Assembly: GCA_037951105.1 (NCBI GenBank)
Contig: JBAMJV010009705.1
Span: 19,607 to 83,606 of the forward strand
Direction: 5' to 3'
From: Echinarachnius parma
Lineage: Eukaryota > Echinodermata > Echinoidea > Clypeasteroida > Echinarachniidae
DNA: 64,000 nucleotides
The notes beneath the pieces were generated by a model, which was not told the DNA's origin, did no database searches, and saw nothing but the letters and a program-made list of their open reading frames with translations. Below are positions 31,101 through 40,100 of the stretch, in pieces. The first letter of the stretch is position 1. Each line of letters starts with the position of its first letter. A program made the position numbers and the translations under genes.

Positions 31101-33518
31101 GAGATGCATGATAACCCGGTTTATGACTCCAAAGAAACAATCTGCATGACACCCGATCTCCTTCTCGACATTCCAGATCCGCTCATGGTGCCAATTAGCC
31201 CCGAACCATCCCCGAGGGACACGGTTAGGAGTGATACCAACTATGATGATGTCAAAGACGAGATGCTAGCAATCGACTTTCATTCAAGCGATGCGAAGGC
31301 AACTTCCGTCTTGACGGATGAGTCTACTGAATTGCCGAGTCATAACTCGCCTTTCAAGACCAGGCCCAATTACCCACTCCCGGCACGTCCGGTGGAGACT
31401 CATTTCAACGACTATGAAGAACTTGACGACGAGGCGATCGCAAGCGGCAATTTTTCCATCTTAACAGAAATTCGAGACCGTCACGGGGCTTCCTCAAATA
31501 ATAGTGAGAAATGTCCGGATGCTAACGATAAGCCTTTAGACGTTTTTAGCCCGCGAACTCATGAATATTACATCATCGAACCAGATACTTCCGAATCTCC
31601 GCGTTCTTCCATTGGTGCCCAACAGACGCAACACTCAGTTCCCGGACATGTCTATAATCAACTGCAGAGACTTAAGGCGACGGACGCATCGGGCGATTTT
31701 CATTCCTATTCGAGTCTCGAAAATCCGCCTCATCTGCAGTCGCAAAATCACCAGAAGCCTCCAGCGACAGGACAAACAAGAAACGGAGAAGCATTATATG
31801 TGTCCGGTAATTGCACATACCACCAGCTTCAGCGTGAAACGCCGAAAGGCCATGCCTATACCCACCTGACGAACCCATCGTTTCTGCAAGGAAATATTTC
31901 GCCACTGGAATTACAGAGTAAAAGCCCGGAAAAGGGGGTTAAGGACATCCATGACAACCAAATGATTTCACCAAAGGCATCTCCAACTAGCGCCGGCAGC
32001 AACCATGGCGAGTTTGACTTCACCAACGAAGGTTACAATTCGTCTTCTTCATGTGGTGTTTCTGACGACAGTTCAAGCCCAGTCAACGGGAGCTTAACCA
32101 ATGAGGCTACAGGGAATTACGAACATGATACACAAGACTTGTCTAAAATTGCCGTTCTTCAATCAGATGGAAACAAAAAATATGGAGATGGACCGACATT
32201 AGAGGTGTTAGGAGAGAGCGCAGCCGGTCATTCATACGAAAGTCTTCAAAACCCATCAAATCTTCAATCGCAGAATGTGACACTGGCAATTGAAAAGTCA
32301 AACGACAACCACGAAACAGATTCACCTGAAAGTGCCAAGAGTGACGGAACTCTGACACTATTTCACGAGAAAGAGTACAACACTCTAGACTTTGGAATCG
32401 AGTCGCTTGAAAAGAAAGGTAGGCCTACAATCGACAGGGAATCTGACTCAGACAATATTCATAATGATTCTACTCTAGGTAAAGAAACTTGCGTTAATAA
32501 CAACATACGCAAACCGGATAAAGCTACAGACAGTTGCGAACATGAGGCACATGACCTGTCTGAAGTTAACATTCTTCAATCTGATGATAGCAAAAAGCCT
32601 GGAAATAGACCGACGGTAGACATGATAGAGGTACCAGGAGAGGGCGCAGGCGGCCATTCATACGAGAGTCTCCAAAATCCATCAAATCTGCAATCGCAGA
32701 ATATGGCGGTGGCGAAGGACACATCAGAAGTGGCAAAGCAGGACCATGTAGCGAATTCGCCAGGAAGTCCCGAAGGTGACAGAACTTTAAAATTATTTCA
32801 TGAAAAAGAGTACAACACCCTAGACTTTGGTATTGCGTCTCTTGCAAATAATGGTATTGTCGGCGGAGAAAGTGACTCTAACAACGGTACTGGTAATTCT
32901 ACGCTAGGTACAGAATCATGCCGTTGTGGTGATGTCTCGGGATCATCTACTGAAGACAGGGATCAAATTGCCTTGGCATTTTCAGACATCGCAAATTCCA
33001 AACTAGATGGCGAAAGAATTGTTCATGAAAAAGAGAGCACTGAAATTGAAGAAGACAACAACCAGATTAAGGTGGGACTTCCTACGGAACCATGTAGTTC
33101 TTTCAATCCATCAGTGCCTCTGTCCTCGAAGACGGAAGCTAAGAGCGATGCCAGATATTCGGGTGTCGACCCCGACAGTCATGACTACCATGAGATCACG
33201 GAAATAGAGCCACATCCAGTTCCTCATTCTGACCAACATGACCAAACCCTCCAGAAGAAGGTTAACGCCGTTATCGATGAAAACCATAACGATGCTCCAT
33301 CGAATTCAAGCGCTGTTCCAGACATTATGTCAGTGTCGCAACAGGAACGCAGAGATCCAGGTACCTTAGGTGGAGAGATGAGAGGGCCAGTCGATCCAAA
33401 AGCATTTGACAGTGATCTGTATAACTTGTTGAACGCAGGACGAAGCAACATTGAATCCTCTAGTCAAAGATCTTTTGATGATGATCCCGATTATGAGGAT
33501 ATCAATCTTATGACGTGA
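20614..33518 (+). CDS. SRCR/MAM-like type I transmembrane receptor with long tyrosine-motif tail
   Basis: Nine exons join in frame to 1261 residues: 20614-20692, 23621-23947, 25100-25168, 25558-25653, 26278-26531, 29069-29159, 29879-30151, 30614-30707 and 31016-33518. Exon 1 is a signal peptide (MKLIYILLHVFHVQFLLW). Exon 2 is one SRCR domain with six cysteines (WGTVCDTNWD; AVVCRSLGF). Exon 3 is a short WTCGSMEYDCG segment resembling a MAM start. Exons 4-6 form a divergent MAM-like domain (WECNFEAGDCG to ITFTAQRG). Exon 7 is a Ser/Thr/Pro stalk. Exon 8 spans the membrane and ends YRRR. Exon 9 is an acidic, low-complexity tail of 833 residues with about a dozen Tyr-x-x-[Leu/Ile/Val] motifs. SRCR and MAM domains are known for ligand binding and adhesion. 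The tail suggests phosphotyrosine signalling by inference. Internal exons between 20692 and 23621 could be missed. Confidence 0.78.
20753..20784. repeat. Interrupted poly-G tract
   Basis: A G-rich run of about 30 bases in intron 1 of the SRCR/MAM receptor. Length calls in such tracts are unreliable. Confidence 0.8.
20793..21130. mobile_element. MITE family F, copy 2, with a nested repeat
   Basis: The ends AAAGTTGGACTT and AAGTCCAACTT..GAAACACCCC are inverted and match the copy at 18685. Nested at about 20963-21044 is a segment starting TTTTAACCCCTTGACTAC. An inverted, diverged copy of that segment occurs at about 62822-62910. Confidence 0.55.
21131..21985. other. Intron 1 sequence, nothing recognised
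   Basis: AT-rich DNA between the family F element and the ATT microsatellite. It contains CTAACTAAGG/AACTAAG-type words but no exon that I can support. Confidence 0.4.
21986..22196. repeat. ATT trinucleotide microsatellite
   Basis: About 210 bp of ATT/ATG/AGT triplets, mostly pure ATT. A shorter GTT run follows at 22290-22313. Both lie in intron 1 of the SRCR/MAM receptor. Confidence 0.95.
22315..23290. other. Intron 1 sequence, nothing recognised
   Basis: AT-rich sequence without a supportable exon, running up to the ATTC repeat that precedes the SRCR exon. Confidence 0.4.
23290..23440. repeat. ATTC tetranucleotide repeat
   Basis: Imperfect ATTC/GTTC repeats about 200 bp upstream of the SRCR exon acceptor, within intron 1. 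Confidence 0.9.
23621..23947 (+). CDS. Exon 2, single SRCR domain
   Basis: A 327-nt exon between TTACGACAG and GTGATT, phase 1 at both ends, so it could be shuffled as a unit. It encodes the SRCR signature: VEVFINGTWGTVCD, DVAVVCRSLGF, MEDVECGGDEENLFEC, and HSC..DAGAVC. Six cysteines are present (the group A count), although it is encoded by one exon as is usual for group B. It is clearly more GC-rich than the flanking intron. Confidence 0.92.
24067..24088. repeat. Poly-A tract
   Basis: About 22 adenines in intron 2 of the SRCR/MAM receptor, just before the large inverted repeat. Confidence 0.9.
24121..24905. repeat. Large inverted repeat (foldback element) in intron 2
   Basis: Left arm about 24121-24455 and right arm about 24605-24905 are inverted, diverged copies. 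Examples are CATACATGAATG..CATTCATGTATA and GAAATTGGTGTTACC with GGTAACACCAATTTTC. The central 150 bp is unique. Transcribed as part of the receptor pre-mRNA it would fold into a hairpin of about 300 bp. No transposase is encoded. Confidence 0.8.
25743..26165. mobile_element. TTAA-type MITE family B, copy 3 (diverged)
   Basis: Starts AGGGGACCACCACGCAAAGG and is collinear with the copies at 3319 and 8182 through TCTGGAAACGTATTTTTC. The right end is degraded. It lies in the intron between two MAM exons. Confidence 0.6.
26615..28960 (-). mobile_element. 5'-truncated non-LTR retrotransposon with repetitive 3' UTR
   Basis: Inserted antisense in the intron between two MAM exons (26531 and 29069). 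The coding part is at 27842-28960. The 3' untranslated part (26640-27840) contains about four diverged units of roughly 200-250 bp sharing words such as GAGAATAAATCTGG and ATACTAAAACAATG. The extreme 3' end carries a GATA tetranucleotide run on the + strand (26618-26635). A related tail lies at 52010-53040. Confidence 0.75.
27842..28960 (-). CDS. Non-LTR reverse transcriptase fragment
   Basis: A frame of 372 codons lacking its N-terminal half. Motifs in order: FSRAFDRVDHTVL, AGVPQGTRLGPLLF, and catalytic YVDD, followed by the thumb-like segment LLGVTIQSDLKWN. The C-terminal ...RLLEYACPVWH-type region is typical of CR1/jockey-like elements. It is clearly distinct from the plus-strand element at 5200. 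Probably dead because the endonuclease and the start of the reverse transcriptase are missing. Confidence 0.85.
   Translation of the reverse strand: MVVMKVVMVVVALMEMMEQKYGVNAHSCVENAERPGNLTSIVSTDFSRAFDRVDHTVLIQKLISLDIQPWMIRWICDFLTPRENQVRYHRVLSSSKAMTAGVPQGTRLGPLLFLVLIDDATRESPIHRWKYVDDMSLAAAGDRGDGQPSVQIALRDLEEWCEGNRVRLNPTKCSIMHVTFCKRPPPLLDFTLCNDILKEVSTMKLLGVTIQSDLKWNNQVSSMISRAGSRLYMLRRLKQFRLPAADLVTVYTGFVRPLLEYACPVWHSSLTTAESNMIEQIQKRALRIIFPGRSYTEALLNANIVDLASRREELSLTFARSAAKSGVIDDWFTENNPVRTLRDTKKYKEPRCRTNRYKISPVPYMTRLLNSH
29160..29878. other. Intron 6 with retroelement remnant
   Basis: No exon is seen. The stretch at about 29740-29860 resembles the retroelement tail at 11150-11335 and lies directly against the acceptor of the stalk exon at 29879. 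Confidence 0.4.
30152..30613. other. Intron 7 with SINE-like fragment
   Basis: On the minus strand, 30330-30365 has a B-box-like CCGAGTTCAAAGCC similar to that near 7370. No exon is seen other than the flanking ones. Confidence 0.4.
30614..30707 (+). CDS. Exon 8, transmembrane segment
   Basis: Enters in phase 1 after TTCGCTATAG and leaves in phase 2 before GTAAAT. It encodes GPFMVHIVAACASS, then a hydrophobic IIVVGLLLIISVIC and the basic stop-transfer YRRR. The same phases and the same YRRR end occur in the paralogue at 43743. Confidence 0.85.
31016..33518 (+). CDS. Exon 9, cytoplasmic tail with repeated tyrosine motifs
   Basis: A single 2.5-kb exon, acidic and low in complexity. Tyr motifs include DNPVYDS, THEYYIIEP, GHVYNQL, HSYSSL, TYHQL, GHAYTHL, GHSYESL (twice), EYNTLDF (twice), HDYHEI, LYNLL and DYEDI. 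YHQL and YTHL are separated by nine residues, a near-ITAM spacing. A 417-nt (139-codon) block is tandemly duplicated (32121-32492 with 32538-32921). No enzymatic domain is recognised. These sites would be candidates for SH2 or PTB docking if phosphorylated. Confidence 0.85.
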
Positions 33519-35089
33519 CATCGGTGTTTATGATCCGTAACGACACCGATTTTACTTACTGTTACCGTCTTTTATGCAAAGTGGACACATACAGATACTA
33601 TTTTTGGAAATTGATATAACTATTTTTGTTATGGTCCATATTATTATCGATACCGTTTTATGGAATGTACCGTAAATTTCCATTTCGGGGATGTAATGAA
33701 AGTGCACACACAGAAAACGTCCTACATAAATTAACTATACTTTAAGAAAAGTACTAACGGATATCAAAATCTCACTTCACCTGCGTCTGTGCGTGCGAAA
33801 CATTATCTGAATTGTGATGATCGAGGTTTGAATTCACGTGATTTAAAGCCGTTTGTTTGCGCACATTTAGGTGGTGATTTTGTATAAAGACTTTATACAT
33901 GGTAAGACAGTACTATGAATCGTCAGTCTATCTTGTATTATTATATTGTTCGATTTTATTCTATTTGTATAATGTATATATACCACAGTCCATTTACCAC
34001 ACCGTTGATATGCCTATTGCGCTCTGCTAGTTGTTAGTTACGCCCTTTACTTGTGGCAATTAAGTGGAATATTATGCAGTCCTACTGCATACACAATAAT
34101 AAGTTAGTGTATCTACACGTTCAAAGATGTGAACATAGTCAAAGCTGTACAAATACAGTGAAATCGTTTATGGGATTGAAGAAGAACAAAATATTATACG
34201 GCTAAGAGTGATAATGTCTTTTGAAGTAGCCATATAATATTGTACCTTTGCGTAAATTGAGTCTTCTATATAAACCTTAGGTCCACGTACTGACTGCAGC
34301 ACATAACTAAAAACGTGTAATCCGGACATGCCGGAAGACGATTTGTCGATGTCATAATGTGTGCGCAAGCGCAGCATGTAGTAGGCAATGAAATGCAAAT
34401 GTCACCCTCTCTATTGCATTTGTATATTTTCTCTATTTTCGGGTTAGAAGGAGCACAGTTTATTACATTTTGAAAAATGAAGATAAGGGAGTTTATATTG
34501 TTTTAATTCTTTCTCGTATGAGAGGGAGAGGGGGAGGGGGTGGGACGGGCTTGATGTGACAGAGTGGCCGTACACTATTTGCTGGAATGTTCAGGATTGA
34601 AGAAGGCATATTAAGAAGGAGGAGAAGAAGAAGAAATAGAGGAAGAAGAACTTTGCTTTCCGCTTTTTACACGAGAGTGACGGATAAAATGTATTATCAA
34701 AGGTGGATACTTAGCAGTGTTATTCACAATTCATTTATTACCACCCCTTGTATGTACAGGAACAATAAATGTATGCAAATTGTAAAAAAATGCTTATTAT
34801 AAGGCGGTGTCACACGCAATTAACTTGATAATTCACCTACGTATGTGGCAAACAGGTGACAGACATGCCTTGAATTATCTAAATAATTGAGTTATCTAGA
34901 TAAGTTACCTATTAAAATGAATCTTTGGCGTATTTCAATATGATATATTATTCTGCAGATGTTTCCCAGTGACTAGTGTACAATTAAAACATTTTATACA
35001 TTCAACCATTTTCGGGTAATGTTTTTTTTTTTTCTGATGTCCGATTAATTTAATTTTCAATCGTATTTTGGTAGCTGTGCAAGCCAATA
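33519..35089. other. 3' flank of the first receptor, intergenic
   Basis: The 3' untranslated region presumably starts here; the polyadenylation site is not certain. A GAAGAAGAA purine-rich run lies at about 34600-34650. No further gene is seen. Confidence 0.45.
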
Positions 35090-35365
35090 TGGTGTGATAT
35101 TTAAAGTTTTGCAGTGTGAACACACTGTGCTACACAGTGTGGACCACAATGTTAAATTATAGCGTTTCCAGTGTGAAATTCGAGCGTTTACACAGTGTGA
35201 AAACCAACCCACACTATGAACACACTGTGACCACACTGTAAACACACTGTGAGGGCACTATCGCCACAGTGTGAAATTGCCTGCGTTCACAGAGTGTAAA
35301 AGGGTGCGCTAACACTGTATATCTCAGCAATTTCACAGTGTATTCACAGTGTGCTTACAGTGTAA
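35090..35365. repeat. Cluster of CACAGTGTG/CACACTGTG palindromic words
   Basis: More than a dozen ACACTGTG and CACAGTGT words in both orientations within about 270 bp, at irregular spacing. Adjacent words are often inverted, so the strand can form many alternative hairpins. No terminal inverted repeat is evident and no protein is encoded. Confidence 0.75.
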
Positions 35366-37113
35366 GTTAACAATGAAAAGATTGGTATGAAACATGCACA
35401 CCAAATTGCCTCCCCCCTTCCAAAACGAGACAAAACAATATAAAACATTTATCTCATCGACCTTGTATTGCAACTACGCACCAACTCACAAGCTTGTCAT
35501 ACACCAAGTACAAACATGTCCTGCTACCAAACCATTTCCTACATGTGTTGCCCTTTATTCACAATATTGGAAAGTCATTTTTTGGTACACTTTGTAATGT
35601 TGATGATGATTTACGTGGGTCGTAACGGGATGAGGGTCACATGTCCTAAAATATAATTTTTATTTATTTCAAATTCAAACAAAACCGCACCTGTTTTAAT
35701 ACCAAATCAAGCATCTAGTGGTCATATCACTGAAACAACTCCGTACAGATTATCATAAACACAAAGCGCATGACCTAAGGCTAACCTCTAAAAAATGCTC
35801 GGAGTAATATTTCAGATTTCCGCAAAGGCAACTTTTGGGTCAGGGTTAGTATTCCGACCTTCTTCAAAAAGAAGAAAAAGAGACTGATACGGAAATGCAT
35901 ATTGGAACGGTCGGAAGGACTGAAAAGGAGATTGAAAGGAGAAATCTAAGCCACAAACGAACTTAATCTGTATTCATGGAGTATTATGTGATATCAGTGG
36001 CGTAGCTAATGTGGACATGGTGAGCATGTGCACCCTTTCCATCCAACGTGCCCCCTCGCCCAGTCATTTGACAAAACAACACTCATTATATTATAGTTAC
36101 TCTATGCTCATTAGAGTAAACTCTTATAAAGAAGTACGTAGAGAGTGCTCACCAATTTTTCGCACCCCACCCCAATTAATCCAAAGTGTCCAATCGAACA
36201 GGTAGAAATTTAAGTTTTGGTAAACATATTTTTTTTAAATAATGATTTTATTAATTCTTTCACTAAATGATATACATAATTATGGCTAAAAACACCTTTG
36301 GCAGTTAAAAAAAAAAAACTGTTATCTATACACTCATTTCCATATACCAAACAGCCAATCAGTAAATTAAGAGTGATACAAAAAGACTGTAACACAGCAC
36401 GTCATGGAGTGACCATGAACTGTTTACATTACCTTTTTTCAAATGTAAAATAGAGTAACACTCCGCAATGTTTTTACAATTTCCCCTTAACCTCCAAAAA
36501 TCTCATCGCCTATTACCCGAACCCCATCTTCAAACTATAATGGTTGACGATAAAGGAAATGCATAGTCATTTCTGACGTCCGGTTGTGTTTTTGTGTCCA
36601 ATAAATGAAGAAAAAAATAACATCCATTTAACCAGTTTGTGCTGAAAAGTTATATTAGTAAACACCTCTGACTAATACTATAATATAATATGAACTACAT
36701 TATTCGTCAACCAGGTTGGCCAATTAGTTGCGCAGTTGCTTGGTTGTTTAATGTTGTTTTATTTTGACACTGTGTGACAGGAAGCACACCTGTACTTATA
36801 ACACAAATCAAGATATGAAAGTGAACGGTATTAATCACTCTCATTTATTTGTTTAATTTGGATGCGCCTGCCTACCACCGAAAATAAGAGTTTGATAAAT
36901 ACAATTTGATTCGGATGTCGACGTCAAAGCTGGTAAACTTGAACAGGTGGTCACATGACATATAGACGGCAATTTCTTAATCACGCTAATGTATTTGTTT
37001 AATCTGGATGATCCTACCTACCAGTAATTAAGAGATTCGTTATTAGTAAAACTTGGTGGGGAATTTCGACGACAAATTTGGTAAACTTGAATCAGTGGAC
37101 ACATGGCATCTAA
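35366..37113. other. Intergenic region between the two receptors
   Basis: No gene is seen. A CAGTGGCGTAGCTAATG end at about 35995 resembles terminal sequences of hAT-like elements. Two related stretches near 36840 and 36990 (TGTTTAATTTGGATG.. and TGTTTAATCTGGATG..) form a diverged direct repeat just upstream of the second receptor's start codon. These might be promoter duplicates. Confidence 0.4.
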
Positions 37114-40100
37114 ATGGCAAGGATACGATTTATGATCATACTCACCGCGTTGATTTGCTGGCTGGGCCAATATACATTCGCCCAAGGAACGGGTAAGGCA
37201 TATTTGAAATATTATTTTGTATTCAATTCAATTCGATTTAGTTTATACTCAAACCATAAAACAAAACAAGAACGTAATGTTTTTGTAAAGTATGCGATTA
37301 ATTATACAAATGGATTCGGACCAAATGGAAGCAGATGCATGCTTGTATAGATTGGGACCTATTTAATGTCCTGCATAATCATGAATGTTTTAAGGGATTA
37401 TACACATTTTCGCTCTGTTGAAAGTGATACAGAGATGTACGCGAACTCACTGATATGGTATTAACTGTTTAAGTTTTGTTTAGATCATGTTTTAGCGGAT
37501 GGTATAGACATATTATGGCGCGTTTATTGGGCACCTGTCCGTAACACAAATGGGGGTTGTCCGGGAATTGAACCCGGGATTTTCGCAACAAGGACAACAT
37601 CAACAATTATGCATATTAGGGTCCCGTTGCAGAAAGAGATGCATTCGATCGTAAGTTACAATTGATTGTAAGTCAGAAACTTTGCGCGTTTCAACCGATC
37701 AGATTCGTGCATTTTGAACACATGATCTGACTTACAATTAATTGTAACTTACAATCGGTTGTATCTCTTTCTGCAACGGGGCCCAGTTCTTATAATGTAC
37801 GCTCTGTAAACATGGTTAACACTGCGTCTATTGTATAATACAAACCCTCACCTGTGATACTGCTGGAAAATAATGTTAGTTTATCAAGAAATAAAGCAAT
37901 TTTGTTATAACTTTTGTTATCATTATTACTTGGAACAGCGCTTAGAAACCCTGTATTAAGCGCTTTATAAATGCACGCTATTATTATTTATTATTATAAC
38001 GCGTCACTGAAAAAATGAATATTTTCTTCACTAGCCTATAAAGTGTTTCTCTATTAAAAATGAATAACACAAAATTAAATCTCAATGTTCCATAAACTGC
38101 ATTATCATAATCGTTGATGTCTACATTATTGTTTATTAAGTATATTATTGTTTTATGCAACACATTAATGGTTGTGAAATGGATGTACATTACATCTCAC
38201 ATAAGAGTGATGTTCATTTCATCTATCTGGCGTAACAAAAAATGAATATAAGTGTCCTCTACATAATATTGTCATTACGAAAATGGAAAATCTTACAAAG
38301 AGAGAGAATCATAATAAAAGGAAATGGTTACCCTGGAATACTTTTCAAACACTGATTCTGGACTAGACTATTATTCAAACACACCTTTCATGCTCCATCA
38401 GATTCATCCAAAACAACACTTTCTTTGTTTCCAAAGTCTTCCAAGTCACTGGTACCGCAAGCGATAGTTTCACCATACGGCGGACAGTTCTACCTCTAGG
38501 AGAGGGCGTCATAGCGTTTCGCTACGCCTCTGCTTACGCGCGGGACCCCGACGATAATCCGCGAGACGTTCTACTCAAAGTCTACACGTGCAACGATTAT
38601 GCTGCGCCCGCATTCTCGGTCGGTTCCAGGGAAGATGAGGCCATTGCCACTGTCGAATTCTCGTGCTTCAACCAGAATGTTGAGGTACATACTATTATTT
38701 AATAATTTGAACTTATAGTAAAACAAAATAAGAAAATAACTGTTTTATCTCGCCTTTATTTGTTATTTTAACAGCCTTATATTGCCATGGGAGTTTAAAG
38801 GGGTAGTTTAGTTTTGGTAGAGAGGGCGCTGCACATCACAATGTTGTTGTGAGGTAATGAAAAACTGAGTGTCGAATTTGAGAGAAAATGCAATTTTAAT
38901 GGCAAAATAAACTTTAATTGGTCAAAATCGACCCAGAAACGGCTGAAATATCAATAAATATATCTGATCTTATAATTATTTGGGGCCCAAATAATTAGAT
39001 GATTTAAAAAAAAAAAATTAAAAATGCTTGCACTTTTTCAAAAATTTTCAAAAGCGTTTTTTAAATAGTTGTTGATGATCTCTCTATTTAATCATTATTT
39101 CAATAAAACAACACATGCATAATTTTGTATGAAAAATGGTTGAAACCAATGCCTTTTTAGAAAGCGCCCTCTTGTGTTTTAATGGTTATTTTTTTATGAT
39201 AACGGGCTTTTTACTTAGTCGTTTGTAATTTGTTATACCTTTCGAGCATGGTGGAGTTACAACTATTAGTTTATAATGTTACTGTCCAGGTTTGGTTACT
39301 AAAGTTCAGCCTTACCAAAACTGTACTACCCCTTTAATTTTATGAAATATTTAATTCATCCGAATGTAATTAGCCTATTATATCATACAAACAAGTACAT
39401 ACTGCGAGTGACCGACGAACATCCATATCCAAACTGCGCATGTGTATAAAATATACGACTGTTGCTATATATTTCAGAAGGAATTTTAATAATATGATTT
39501 GTAAATAATCATGTTTTTGCATGTAACAAATACAATTATTGTTGCTTTTCTTATATTGCTGATATCATACTCTCGACGTTCATATTCTTCTTTTTCCTCT
39601 TCAAGATCATTTTTGCTATTAAAAATAAACCCGTATAAAAACTTTGTAACCAATTAGAAAGATTGTGGAATGAAACAAAAATGTAATGAAATCAAATGTT
39701 CTTAAAACTAAATGCATAATGGTCTCATCAACATTCCCAAATTCACAGATTTTCTTCGTCGCACAAGAAACGACCCGCTCGAGAACTGTGAAAGTTCATA
39801 ACATCGTTGTCATTAGTAAGGCATTTTCAGGTACGTACATTATTTTCTTATTAGTACATTGTATTATGAACCACCAAGTTTTTAGCTTATAAATTGTTTC
39901 GACTGATAAATCAGCATTTTTTTTTATTTCTCCGTATGCAGCTGTGTAAATGAAGAAGCGCAGGTTGAATGGGAATTGAACGGATCGCACACATGTCAAT
40001 TGTATTTATTCTAGTTTACACAATAAAATATGTATCAATAGGCACCAGTGTAAATTTAAAACAAAATTATGATTCAACTAGAAAATGCTGCTAATTGTTT

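Noticed and set aside
34587-34802. Arg-rich frame starting MFRIEEGILRRRRRR
   Set aside because: Produced by a GAAGAAGAA/GGAGAAG purine run; no domain or splice support.
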